Shown: in pieces, positions 14,716 through 21,588 of the stretch | Numbering within the stretch: position 1 is the first letter of the stretch | Layout: every line of letters starts with the position of its first letter | Virus record (IMG/VR): IMGVR_UViG_3300035698_009141 | Span: 1 to 48,030 of that record | DNA: 48,030 nt | Reading direction: 5' to 3' (one strand) | From: a virus | The notes under the pieces: generated by a model | Told to the model about the DNA's origin: nothing | The model's database searches: none | The model's input: only the letters and a program-made list of their open reading frames with translations | Program-made: the position numbers and the translations under genes

Positions 14716-14940
14716 ATGGTAAAATACACAGAGGATGAAATAAAATTACACGGGACCAAAACGCCCTATACAATTGGTAGCAAGAAATATCGTGCCATAT
14801 TATATTCATATGGAACAATAGAATTTTTATGCCTTGGTAAGGTAAAAGGATATAGAAAAGTAGAATCATTCGGAGTATTTAAAGAAGTTGCTCTTGATTG
14901 GATTATAGCAGGAATTTTACCGACAGAACAAACCGTTTAA
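14716..14940 (+). CDS. Hypothetical protein, paralogue B, 74 aa
   Basis: Starts MVKYTEDEIKLHGTKTPY; SKKYRAILYSYGTIEFLCLG and VKGYRKVESFGVFKEVALDW match paralogue A at 14360-14581 position by position. More basic than A, which suggests the copies have diverged in role. GAAAGGAATAACC precedes. Confidence 0.7.
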   Translation: MVKYTEDEIKLHGTKTPYTIGSKKYRAILYSYGTIEFLCLGKVKGYRKVESFGVFKEVALDWIIAGILPTEQTV

Positions 14941-14957
14941 AATAAGGAGAATTAAAA

Positions 14958-15167
14958 ATGAACAAAACGAAAATTAATGATGTCCCAATTCAGCCCGAAA
15001 AAACCTTTGCCAGATTTATCAAGGCAATCAGAAAACAAAAAAACTGGAACACAAAGCAGCTTGGGGAATGCCTGAACATCTCATCCAGGACCATTGAATC
15101 ATGGGAACAAGGCAGACGGCATCCAAAGGGTATCTTTGAGCTTATTGAACTGGCTAAGGAGTTATAA
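14958..15167 (+). CDS. Helix-turn-helix (XRE-type) DNA-binding protein
   Basis: 69 residues; TFARFIKAIRKQKNW then TKQLGECLNISSRTIESWEQ form an XRE/lambda-repressor-like helix-turn-helix with the typical S-xx-T-I-x-x-W-E-x-G-R recognition helix region. Only the DNA-binding domain is present. AAGGAGAAT precedes. It is the obvious candidate in this cluster to bind the 22-bp palindromes or the dispersed repeats (inference). Confidence 0.85.
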   Translation: MNKTKINDVPIQPEKTFARFIKAIRKQKNWNTKQLGECLNISSRTIESWEQGRRHPKGIFELIELAKEL

Positions 15168-15175
15168 GACGGGTC

Positions 15176-15222
15176 ATACGGTTGATAATTTTATATGACA
15201 CACCGGATGGTTTTTTAAATTT
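15176..15222 (+). repeat. Repeat pair, 29-base spacing
   Basis: TACGGTTGATAATTTT (GG 15180) and GGATGGTTTTTTAAATTTT (GG 15209). Same family as the 11.92 kb array, again directly before a ribosome site. Confidence 0.7.
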
Positions 15223-15238
15223 TAACAAGGAGAAGAAT

Positions 15239-15619
15239 ATGAAACTTACATCAGAAAACGTAACAGAGATTTTTATGAATTGTTTATTTAATGAAGATGA
15301 AAACAAATCCGATCCTGAAATAGTGGAAGGAATCCAAACAAGCTTTGGTTTTCATAAAGGCCGAGTGGCTGAACATACAAAAGAAATCTCAGAAATGTTG
15401 GCGCAGCTACCACTAGAATTTCAAGAAGAAAGTGGTGGTGGCATGTCTTTTTTGAATGCATGTAATGATTCTGACGGCGAACAATGGACAGGAATGCATA
15501 ATATAATGGATCAACTCTTTGTACTTGGCCAAGCATGTGGAAAGGTAAAGCCATTAATGCCCCGTGAAATGTGGAAAGTGTTGCCGGGCGGAATGCCGTA
15601 TTATATGGTTTTGTCTTAA
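15239..15619 (+). CDS. Conserved phage protein, 126 aa
   Basis: Starts MKLTSENVTEIFMNCLF. The patterns EIVEGIQTSFGFHKGRV, GGGMSFLNACNDSDGEQWTG, LFVLGQACGK and MWKVLPGGMPYY belong to a protein family widespread in phages of diverse hosts; its function is unknown. Start chosen at the ATG after AAGGAGAAGAAT. Confidence 0.8.
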   Translation: MKLTSENVTEIFMNCLFNEDENKSDPEIVEGIQTSFGFHKGRVAEHTKEISEMLAQLPLEFQEESGGGMSFLNACNDSDGEQWTGMHNIMDQLFVLGQACGKVKPLMPREMWKVLPGGMPYYMVLS

Positions 15620-15652
15620 CTGCAACTTGATTTTAATAAGGGGAGAGATGTT

Positions 15653-15832
15653 ATGGAAAAATCATTCAGCACCACACAAAACGTAGGCAAGGCAAAATAC
15701 CTCGTATCATTCACGGATGGAATTCAGACCCACAAAGACGGCAGCAGCTTTTTCGATATAAGGATCTTCAATAACAAAAGGAAATTAAACGCCTTTGAGA
15801 AAGGGTTGCGGTTTGCTGGTTACAAGGGTTAA
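15653..15832 (+). CDS. Small conserved phage protein, 59 aa
   Basis: KYLVSFTDGIQTHKDGSSFF and DIRIFNNKRKLNAFEKGL match a small phage protein type (KYxVSxxDGxxTHKDGSxFxDIxIFxxKxxL) of unknown role. GGGGAGAG precedes. Last gene of the rightward cluster. Confidence 0.75.
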   Translation: MEKSFSTTQNVGKAKYLVSFTDGIQTHKDGSSFFDIRIFNNKRKLNAFEKGLRFAGYKG

Positions 15833-15839
15833 TGCGTAT

Positions 15840-15897
15840 GCTGCCTGCTATGGTTGGTATTTTGCTATGGCAGGCAGGATGGTTTCCGATTTTTGGC
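15840..15897 (+). repeat. Stem-loop and repeat pair at the end of the rightward cluster
   Basis: CTGCCTGC (15841) and GCAGGCAG (15870) can pair over a loop that contains one repeat (GG 15852); a further copy is at 15869 and a final one, GATGGTTTCCGATTTTT, at 15881 (29 bases from the first). It could act as a transcription end point despite the weak U-tract. Confidence 0.5.
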
Positions 15898-15967
15898 CTA
15901 TTTTCCAAGCTGCTGATATTGCTACGAAAAAGACCAAATGTTCTTTAGGCTTATGACTTATTATTTT

Positions 15968-16219
15968 TTAATCATTAACAGTCAAATCTTGTGTAACATA
16001 TTGCAAACTTCTAATTGCTTCAGCTTTTGTTGTTTGCAATACGCAGCCCATATAAAAACCACTTCTGCCAGTTGTAATCTCTCTATCAACCGGAACAAAT
16101 GTCGGAGGAACTACGCTTGAATATTTCACTATTTTGGAAAGTACAACAACCATGTCATCTTGAAATACAAATGCTCCAACTGAAACCCAATTTATTTTGT
16201 ACGGATCTTCTATTTCCAT
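15968..16219 (-). CDS. Hypothetical protein, 83 aa
   Basis: Beta-rich protein starting MEIEDPYKINWVSVGAFVFQ. GGAGATTAA precedes the ATG and lies at the stop of the IS-interrupted membrane gene, so the two formed one operon. It converges with the rightward cluster. Unknown function. Confidence 0.65.
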   Translation of the reverse strand: MEIEDPYKINWVSVGAFVFQDDMVVVLSKIVKYSSVVPPTFVPVDREITTGRSGFYMGCVLQTTKAEAIRSLQYVTQDLTVND

Positions 16220-16393
16220 TTAATCTCCTATGTTCTCTTCGATGGTTTTTGATTTTCGATGTCCTTTTTCGTCATCGCACAATAAATCAAATGCAACGGA
16301 ATTGTGATGAATAGGCCAAAAAACCCAAACAAAAATGCTACAAAATGAAGGAAACAAAGTGACACTCCACGGGGCAAGCCACGTGGCTTCTGT

Positions 16394-17554
16394 TCAGTAA
16401 TCTGAACATTCTTTTTCTTGTTTCAACGACGGTTCTATTGAACCATCTTCACAAGCGTTAATTCCCGTATGCCCTACGGTACTGAGACCTACATTTCTAA
16501 TATTAAAAGATGCGTTCAAATCCCTATCTATAGATATTCCGCAATCAGGACAATTAAACACTCTTTTGTGTAATGGCATTTCATGAATACAACCACAATT
16601 TGAGCATGTCTTGGAACTTGGGAAAAACCTATCAATTTTGATATAGTGTTTAAATCTCCATCTGCATTTGTATTCGAGTTGCCTATTAAACTCTGACCAC
16701 GATACATCTCCAATGGATTTAGCAAGATAATGATTTTTCATCATTGTCTTAATATTTAGAGTTTCTACGGCTATCCCATCATATTTCTTGGCTATTGAAT
16801 CAGATGTTTTATGTAGAAAATCTTTACGGGCATCTCTTATCTTATTTTGAACTTTCCTAACCTTCAATCTCTGCTTAAATCTGTTTTTACTCCCTTTTTG
16901 TTTTTTACTTAATTTTCTTTGTTTTTTTGCTAATTTCTTTTCATATTTCTTAGTATGCTTAGGGTTGTTGACTATAGTCCCATCTGACAATGTAACAAAT
17001 TCTTTTATTCCAACATCACAACCTACGATACTATTAAATTTCTTTTCTTTCTCAATTATTTCATATTCACATAAAACAGAACAATACCACTTACTACCAT
17101 CTTGTGATATTGTAATTGATTTTGGTTTTCCTTTCATCGATCGATGCTTTACCCATTTTACTTCACCTATTTTAGGTATGAAAACGAATCCTTTTCCCAA
17201 TCTCCATGTTTGAGGACAAGCAAAGCCATCATTCAACAACATTTTCTTTTTGAAAGACGGAAATCCCTTTTCTTTCTTAAAAGAATCCTTCAAAGCTCTA
17301 TCAAATTGCCGTAAAACCATCTGTAATGATTGCGAAAAAGATTCTTTGAGAAATGGGTATTCTTCTTTGAGTTTTGGTAAAGAAACAGCCAATTCGTGAT
17401 AAAATTTAAACTTGCCGGTCTCTTTATAGCAACCTTGATTTACCTCAAGCGCATAGTTCCATAAAAATCGTGTATTACCACCACATTGAAGCAAGAGTTT
17501 CTCTTGCTCTTCGGAAGGTAAAATTCGATATTTATATCCTCTGCGCACTAACAT
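16394..17554 (-). CDS. tnpB: RNA-guided endonuclease TnpB
   Basis: 386 residues, full length for the family. N-terminal RGYKYRILPSEEQ; RuvC-like residues in VGCDVGIKEF (D180), VETLNIK (E264) and DRDLNAS (343-349); zinc finger CSNC (317-320) and CPDC (335-338). TnpB cleaves DNA with an RNA made from the element's right end and helps the transposon persist at its site. The ATG at 17554 lies one base after the tnpA stop with AAAAGGA ahead. All key residues are present, so it is probably active. Confidence 0.95.
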   Translation of the reverse strand: MLVRRGYKYRILPSEEQEKLLLQCGGNTRFLWNYALEVNQGCYKETGKFKFYHELAVSLPKLKEEYPFLKESFSQSLQMVLRQFDRALKDSFKKEKGFPSFKKKMLLNDGFACPQTWRLGKGFVFIPKIGEVKWVKHRSMKGKPKSITISQDGSKWYCSVLCEYEIIEKEKKFNSIVGCDVGIKEFVTLSDGTIVNNPKHTKKYEKKLAKKQRKLSKKQKGSKNRFKQRLKVRKVQNKIRDARKDFLHKTSDSIAKKYDGIAVETLNIKTMMKNHYLAKSIGDVSWSEFNRQLEYKCRWRFKHYIKIDRFFPSSKTCSNCGCIHEMPLHKRVFNCPDCGISIDRDLNASFNIRNVGLSTVGHTGINACEDGSIEPSLKQEKECSDY

Positions 17555-17555
17555 T

Positions 17556-17960
17556 CTATTTTCCTTTTTGTTCTGCAATATACTTCTTAATAGTTTCAGC
17601 AGAGACATTACCTATCGTTGATATAAATTTCCCTACCGACCAAAAAGAACCACATCTACCATAAAATGATTTCAACTTTGGATATTTTTTAAACAATTTA
17701 ATGGCTGTAATGCTTTTAAAAACTCTTACTATGTCCATAGGTGCAACAGTTGGCTTTGCCCCAACAAATATATGAATATGGTCTGGCATCACTTCCATTT
17801 GTATTATCTCGTAACCATATTTATTCGCCACATCTAACAATATTTCTTTTAAACTAATTTCAACATTCCCCTTCAAAACAGAATACCGAAATTTTGGGCA
17901 AAATATTATATGATATTGACAGAGGTATTTACAATGTGATGTTGACTTATATTCACTCAT
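17556..17960 (-). CDS. tnpA: IS200-type Y1 transposase TnpA
   Basis: 134 residues, the normal length. HUH motif in MPDHIHIF (H61, H63) and catalytic Tyr at residue 127 in AETIKKYI. It excises and inserts the single-stranded element next to a short target. The ATG overlaps the end of the RHH gene by 8 bases, so its translation is coupled to that regulator. Intact. Confidence 0.95.
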   Translation of the reverse strand: MSEYKSTSHCKYLCQYHIIFCPKFRYSVLKGNVEISLKEILLDVANKYGYEIIQMEVMPDHIHIFVGAKPTVAPMDIVRVFKSITAIKLFKKYPKLKSFYGRCGSFWSVGKFISTIGNVSAETIKKYIAEQKGK

Positions 17961-18114
17961 TTTTATTTTCTAATCCATATTTTTCTTTAATCGCTCTTCT
18001 AATTAAATCAAGATATGTCAAAGTAATTTCCTCTTCAATAGAAAACACTCTGGCAAGTCTTTTCATTTCCTCTTTCCATTCTTTTGGCAACGCCATGTTT
18101 ATCTGTGTATTCAT
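17953..18114 (-). CDS. Ribbon-helix-helix regulator inside the IS605-type element, 53 aa
   Basis: MNTQINMALPKEWKEEMKRL gives the N-terminal beta strand and first helix of an RHH (CopG/Arc-like) fold, followed by a second helix (TLTYLDLIRRAIKEKYG). AGGAGATACAA precedes the ATG. It is the first gene after the element's promoter, whose -10/-35 region carries two copies of ATATTGTA-like words, so it probably represses its own operon and thus tnpA (inference). Confidence 0.75.
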   Translation of the reverse strand: MNTQINMALPKEWKEEMKRLARVFSIEEEITLTYLDLIRRAIKEKYGLENKNE

Positions 18115-18137
18115 TTGTATCTCCTATTTACATATAC

Positions 18138-18165
18138 AATATACTATCATATTACAATATGTCAA
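18138..18165 (-). promoter_or_regulatory. Promoter of the IS605-type element
   Basis: Minus strand: TTGACA, 16-base spacer, TATATT. Words ATATTGTAATAT (18149-18160) and ATATTGTATAT (about 18132-18142) repeat across it, plausible operators for the RHH protein encoded 24 bases downstream. Confidence 0.7.
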
Positions 18166-18267
18166 GCTCTTTTTAAATTATTTCACCAATTCATCACCGC
18201 AGCAAGCAGACGGGGTTTTCTTGGCAGCGCGCTATAATACGTGTGCCATGGTTACTCTCCTTTGTCA

Positions 18268-18318
18268 TTTAATGTGGTTTTTAAAATTACAAATCATGCC
18301 CGATGGTTCATGTTTTTT
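18268..18318 (+). repeat. Repeat pair, 29-base spacing, inside the leftward block
   Basis: ATGTGGTTTTTAAAATT (GG 18276) and CGATGGTTCATGTTTTTT (GG 18305). Same family and same absolute orientation as in the rightward cluster although the genes here run leftward. Confidence 0.6.
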
Positions 18319-18514
18319 CAGGCGCTTCGTTTTTCTTACTGATACCAGCACCTATGCCCAACAATACTAACCCAGGCAGCATAAAGCACACCATGTTGAA
18401 TATAACACCTACCATCATGAATCCTTGAGATGATGTCGCCCATGGCATTAAAGCCACGTTACCCAAACCAATTATTCCCCAGGCTCCCCCGACTATCTTT
18501 AATAAAGCTCCCAT
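18308..18514 (-). CDS. Small membrane protein, 68 aa
   Basis: Two transmembrane segments (about residues 5-28 and 31-56) and a charged C-terminal tail KKNEAPEKT. AGGAGAAACAC precedes the ATG. It lies one gene upstream of the IS-split membrane gene in the original operon. Unknown role. Confidence 0.65.
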   Translation of the reverse strand: MGALLKIVGGAWGIIGLGNVALMPWATSSQGFMMVGVIFNMVCFMLPGLVLLGIGAGISKKNEAPEKT

Positions 18515-18532
18515 GTGTTTCTCCTATGTTAT

Positions 18533-18580
18533 GTGGTACGGTTTTTGATTTTTCCTATGCCATGTCCTATGGTTTTTTAT
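18533..18580 (+). repeat. Repeat pair, 31-base spacing
   Basis: TACGGTTTTTGATTTTT (GG 18540) and TATGGTTTTTTATTTTA (GG 18571), upstream of the leftward membrane gene. Last clear pair of the family. Confidence 0.65.
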
Positions 18581-18581
18581 T

Positions 18582-18737
18582 TTAGCTCATGTCGAAATCT
18601 ATTTTTGTGATGACAGTCGAATCTAACATATCCCCACGTTCTGTATTATTAAGCCTTCCTGGAAATCGTATATCATAAACTTCTGCCCCGGTATTCGCTT
18701 CAAATTTACCGACTGCATCCATGATTTCTCTTGCCAT
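18582..18737 (-). CDS. Hypothetical protein, 51 aa
   Basis: MAREIMDAVGKFEANTG... then YDIRFPGRLNN. It begins 32 bases inside the end of the upstream gene and its ribosome site is weak, so the start is uncertain. Composition looks coding. Function unknown. Confidence 0.5.
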   Translation of the reverse strand: MAREIMDAVGKFEANTGAEVYDIRFPGRLNNTERGDMLDSTVITKIDFDMS

Positions 18738-19125
18738 TGTTTCTTTTGGTGTTTCTTTTGTTTCTGTCCTCTGCTTTTTTTATTGATTCTTCTTCACAAT
18801 TACACTCAACGGCATCAACGCCCAACGCACACGTATCCAACAGGCCTTTAATCTCTTCTGCATGGTCTGCTTTAAGCTTTTCAACGTCTTCATGCTTGTG
18901 CCATTGGCCGTCTGGTGCTATCTTTTCGGAAAGAAGACTTACATTATTAGCATGATCATAGATTATATTTATTTCATACCGCTTCAGCACGTCATGCTCT
19001 TCACCTTCAACCAGCACACAATAGCTCGCATCCCTACAACTCTCAACCTCTTGGATCTTGCTACAATTCCACGGGTAAGTTGTGCGATAATAATCACATC
19101 CTATGTTTGTGCATTTGTGTTTCAT
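18706..19125 (-). CDS. Cys-rich hypothetical protein, 139 aa
   Basis: N-terminal KCTNIGCDYYRTTYPWNCS and further Cys residues (SCRDASYC) form a small Cys cluster known from several phage proteins of the C-T-n-x-x-C type. The tail is an Arg/Asn-rich repeat (RNKRNTKRNNGKRN). Start at the second Met (19125), where AAAGGAG has proper spacing. Unknown function. Confidence 0.65.
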   Translation of the reverse strand: MKHKCTNIGCDYYRTTYPWNCSKIQEVESCRDASYCVLVEGEEHDVLKRYEINIIYDHANNVSLLSEKIAPDGQWHKHEDVEKLKADHAEEIKGLLDTCALGVDAVECNCEEESIKKAEDRNKRNTKRNNGKRNHGCSR

Positions 19126-19163
19126 AATCATGCTCCTTTAAATATTATGTTTCAAGACAGCCA

Positions 19164-19439
19164 TCAAACAACGCTTTTTAAAGTAAACTTGGCGTTGAAT
19201 TGAACCATGCCGCACCCACATGATATTAATTGACCACCACATTGCGGACAGCGCTCAACGTCACACCCATTATGGTGATATCCACCGTGTTTAATCCCGC
19301 AATCGTGGCACCTTCCATTTGCTTCACCAAAATGTTCCGTTGATGCCATCAGTGTAACGCCAGTATCAAATTTGTATTTATATGCGTCACATGTATCTGC
19401 CATCGTCATTTCTCTTTTGCATCTACCGCATTTAGCCAT
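19164..19439 (-). CDS. Zinc-binding phage protein, 91 aa
   Basis: Three CxxC knuckles: [25 protein letters not shown], plus SCGCG. Probably two zinc sites. Starts two bases after the stop of the preceding gene. Members of this type are common in phage accessory regions; target unknown. Confidence 0.7.
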   Translation of the reverse strand: MAKCGRCKREMTMADTCDAYKYKFDTGVTLMASTEHFGEANGRCHDCGIKHGGYHHNGCDVERCPQCGGQLISCGCGMVQFNAKFTLKSVV

Positions 19440-19441
19440 AA

Positions 19442-19609
19442 TTACTCCCTCTCCCGTTTCTCAATTATTGCCTCATCAAGCCACTTTGAAGCATTTTTCA
19501 ACCCTTTCAAGAACTTTTTATTTTCAGAGGAAATCTTATTCGAGTATTTTACTTTCTTGTTTGGGTTAGCTGGTCTTCCGGCACCTTTTCTTTTTCCACC
19601 GCTGGGCAT
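19442..19609 (-). CDS. Basic GxGRP-type protein, 55 aa
   Basis: Begins [19 protein letters not shown], an AT-hook-like basic N-terminus seen in many small phage DNA-binding proteins, followed by a helix ([13 protein letters not shown]). Likely binds DNA (inference). Overlaps nothing; the next gene begins right after its stop. Confidence 0.65.
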   Translation of the reverse strand: MPSGGKRKGAGRPANPNKKVKYSNKISSENKKFLKGLKNASKWLDEAIIEKRERE

Positions 19610-19621
19610 TTTAATTATCCT

Positions 19622-19726
19622 TCATTTTCGCTTACCGGCCAAATAATACATCCAGGCAGATACGTTCAGCATTTGATTTCTGATTTTCCGACGGTCTTCT
19701 TTTGTTACTGGTTTTACTTTTTTCAT
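19622..19726 (-). CDS. Very small basic protein, 34 aa
   Basis: MKKVKPVTKEDRRKIRNQ... ending YYLAGKRK. Ribosome site AACAGGAACC. Coding status is plausible from the tight fit to its neighbours and the lack of any other frame. Confidence 0.45.
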   Translation of the reverse strand: MKKVKPVTKEDRRKIRNQMLNVSAWMYYLAGKRK

Positions 19727-19788
19727 TTTTGGTTCCTGTTATCCAATGTTAAATTCACTTGCGCGAAGCAGTCAAGTGTAATGGTTTA

Positions 19789-19995
19789 TTATATGTTGAC
19801 GGTTAAAGTAAACGGAGCATAAACAAAAAGCAGATACCAAAGCCATCCAATAAAACAGGCTAAGGGCGCATACCACCACATATTTTTAAAACCAACACTG
19901 CTAAATTCTTCACCACCATGGAAACCGGCGAATCCTAGCGCCGCTGTTAAATAAACCAGTATTATTAAACTTAAAATAAATCCTATGAAAATCAT
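19789..19995 (-). CDS. Membrane protein, 68 aa
   Basis: Two transmembrane segments (residues about 2-24 and 41-63) with a short Gly/His loop between. GAAAGGAAATATC precedes the ATG. Unknown role. Confidence 0.65.
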   Translation of the reverse strand: MIFIGFILSLIILVYLTAALGFAGFHGGEEFSSVGFKNMWWYAPLACFIGWLWYLLFVYAPFTLTVNI

Positions 19996-20047
19996 TTGAT
20001 ATTTCCTTTCAACATATAATGCCGGGGATCAGCGGCGTTCAATCGGT

Positions 20048-20287
20048 TCACCGTCTCTGATCCAATTTCGGGTCATGAGGTTGATCACAAAACGGGCAGA
20101 CGCATCTATGAACGCCCGGCTGTATCTGAGTATTGGACGGCTCTTTGAGGATGAGAATGGCCAATTCATAAGCGTCAACACACCCCGCTGCATAGTTATA
20201 TGCTGCCTCTTTCTCCCTGGATGTGCGCTTTTTTACGGCCTTCCAGGTTGCTAATTTCTCTTCGATCCGTTTAATTTTTTGTTCCAT
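20048..20287 (-). CDS. Hypothetical protein with CPFC knuckle, 79 aa
   Basis: N-terminal coiled-coil-like helix (MEQKIKRIEEKLATWKAV), central AAYNYAAGCVDAYELAI helix and C-terminal HRCVCPFCDQPHDP, a possible zinc site. Phage accessory protein of unknown function. Confidence 0.65.
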   Translation of the reverse strand: MEQKIKRIEEKLATWKAVKKRTSREKEAAYNYAAGCVDAYELAILILKEPSNTQIQPGVHRCVCPFCDQPHDPKLDQRR

Positions 20288-20325
20288 TTGTCCGCTCCAA
20301 TAAGGCGTTATACAGTTTTTTTTCT

Positions 20326-20353
20326 GGATAACATTACAATTGTGGTGTTATCC
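20326..20353 (+). repeat. 28-base palindrome / hairpin
   Basis: GGATAACATTAC-AATT-GTGGTGTTATCC. Twelve base pairs form if two U.G pairs are allowed in + strand RNA; the DNA dyad has GGATAACA/TGTTATCC arms around ACAATTGT. No U-tract follows in either direction. Lies in the 88-base gap between two leftward genes; operator or RNA element. Confidence 0.6.
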
Positions 20354-20375
20354 TCCTATATTATTTCTTTTGCCT

Positions 20376-20585
20376 TTAATATGGTTTATTGCCTTTTTTA
20401 AATACTCTCCATTTTGAATCAAAGCTATGTGCCGGAGTTTTCCGCTGCACATACTCACCTGAATCGGTCAACGAATTAATCATCATTTGCCCTGCCGGTT
20501 CGTAATCGTCACGAATCTGGGATGTTAAAACACCATCAATGCCGCTGTTGTCAATTCTTTTTTTTAGTTGTTCAACTTCCATCAT
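20376..20585 (-). CDS. Conserved small phage protein, 69 aa
   Basis: VEQLKKRIDNSGIDGVLTSQ, IRDDYEPAGQMMINSLTDSG, EYVQRKTPAHSFDSKWRVF: a pattern I recognise from small proteins in many phages, probably a compact winged or helical domain. Function is unknown. AAGGATTAAGCC precedes the ATG. Confidence 0.75.
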   Translation of the reverse strand: MMEVEQLKKRIDNSGIDGVLTSQIRDDYEPAGQMMINSLTDSGEYVQRKTPAHSFDSKWRVFKKGNKPY

Positions 20586-20627
20586 GGCTTAATCCTTTAC
20601 CTTGCTTTTAATCATTTTTGGTTCCTG

Positions 20628-20840
20628 TTATCCCATAAATTCATCATAAGTCATATACCCAAGGTACGAACAGGAGATCAATATGGAATCTTGTTTAATC
20701 TCTGCTTCTCTTTTGGTATTGTTTATTTTGTTAACAGTAATGTTTTTATTAACAAAATTATTTTGTACAGATTCATATGCAACGTTGCCATTGTCAGTGA
20801 AATACATAAAACAAAAATTGAAATAATGTTGTTTTTCCAT
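20628..20840 (-). CDS. Hypothetical protein, 70 aa
   Basis: Asn and aromatic rich, starts MEKQHYFNFCFMYFTDNG. AAAGGAGACCAC precedes. Not recognised. Confidence 0.6.
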   Translation of the reverse strand: MEKQHYFNFCFMYFTDNGNVAYESVQNNFVNKNITVNKINNTKREAEIKQDSILISCSYLGYMTYDEFMG

Positions 20841-20855
20841 GTGGTCTCCTTTGGT

Positions 20856-21083
20856 TTATTTAAAAGGGTTCAAAAAGTTAGAATAAATATCACCACCAAA
20901 AGCCACACCCAACCACTGAGCAGCCATCAAATTCCGTTGCTTCCTGGCTTCTCGTTGTTCTGGTGTCATCGCTCGTTCAGCTTTAATTTTGGCAATGAGG
21001 CGGGCTTTGTCTATTTTCTTTTGGCGTGTTATGGCTATTGCCTTTCTCATCGCATAATTTCCACGGCGATTTGCTTCACCCAT
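20856..21083 (-). CDS. Basic helical prot, 75 aa
   Basis: MGEANRRGNYAMRKAIAIT... then Lys/Arg-rich helices and MTPEQREARKQRNLMAAQWL. A GEANRRG start with basic helices is common in small phage proteins of unknown role. AAAAGGAGCC precedes. Confidence 0.65.
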   Translation of the reverse strand: MGEANRRGNYAMRKAIAITRQKKIDKARLIAKIKAERAMTPEQREARKQRNLMAAQWLGVAFGGDIYSNFLNPFK

Positions 21084-21119
21084 TGTTTGGCTCCTTTTTT
21101 AAAAGCTTAAATTTTAAAC

Positions 21120-21449
21120 TTACTGATCCCGGCACAACCCGTTTTTGATTACATTTTTTACTTTTTCTTCAACTGCTAATGCCTGTATGTATTGCCTTGC
21201 TTTGATTTCTTCGATGTTTTGATATTTGACACCATATTTAGAAAAGCTGTCCTCAATTGACGAGTCAAAGGCATGGGGATAGTTATAAACCCACATATAT
21301 GTATTGATACCGTATGTACATTCTGTCAGGGTGTCAATTTCACAGGTTTGGCTTATCTTGGTGCTTGGTACAAAGCCCGCAAAATATGTGATAGTTGAAA
21401 CTGCTGCAACGAGTAAAAATATTACAAAAAATACGCCTTTATTATTCAT
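21120..21449 (-). CDS. Signal-anchored hypothetical protein, 109 aa
   Basis: N-terminal MNNKGVFFVIFLLVAAVSTI is a signal anchor; the rest, with two Cys residues (TCEIDTLTEC) and a third near the end, would face the periplasm. It could act at the cell envelope, for example in exclusion, but this is speculation. AAAGGAGACCCC precedes. Confidence 0.65.
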   Translation of the reverse strand: MNNKGVFFVIFLLVAAVSTITYFAGFVPSTKISQTCEIDTLTECTYGINTYMWVYNYPHAFDSSIEDSFSKYGVKYQNIEEIKARQYIQALAVEEKVKNVIKNGLCRDQ

Positions 21450-21588
21450 GGGGTCTCCTTTTTGTATGTGTTTATCTTAATAATATCTAAACCTACCACC
21501 CACCCAAGATTAAGTCAAGCCTAAATCAAAGAAAAATGAAAGTATTTTCTAACTGGCTGATTTAATAAGATCATGCGTATGTTCATTT

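Larger units (their letters stand above)
16359..18236 (-). mobile_element. IS200/IS605-family element with RHH gene, tnpA and tnpB
   Basis: 1878 bases. Right end: after the tnpB stop comes GAAGCCACGTGGCTTGCC...GTGGAGTGTCAC, the subterminal hairpin and TCAC end usual for this family, which also forms the 3' part of the TnpB guide RNA. Left end: TATAGCGCGCTGCC, then a CCCCG...CGGTG imperfect hairpin. Boundaries are set by restoring the frame of the interrupted gene. The genes are intact. The left flank (ending CGTAT on the element's strand) is the expected target and TnpB recognition motif. Confidence 0.85.
16228..18249 (-). pseudogene. 47-aa membrane-protein gene split by the IS605-type element
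   Basis: The start lies at 18249 (AAAGGAGAGTAACC then ATG), giving MAHV before the insertion. The rest reads on from 16358: FCFLHFVAFLFGFFGLFITI then PLHLIYCAMTKK..., ending TAG at 16228-16230. Joining base 18237 to base 16358 restores one frame of 47 codons, with a hydrophobic helix and basic tail. The insertion removes all but four N-terminal codons from the body of the gene. Function unknown. Confidence 0.75.
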
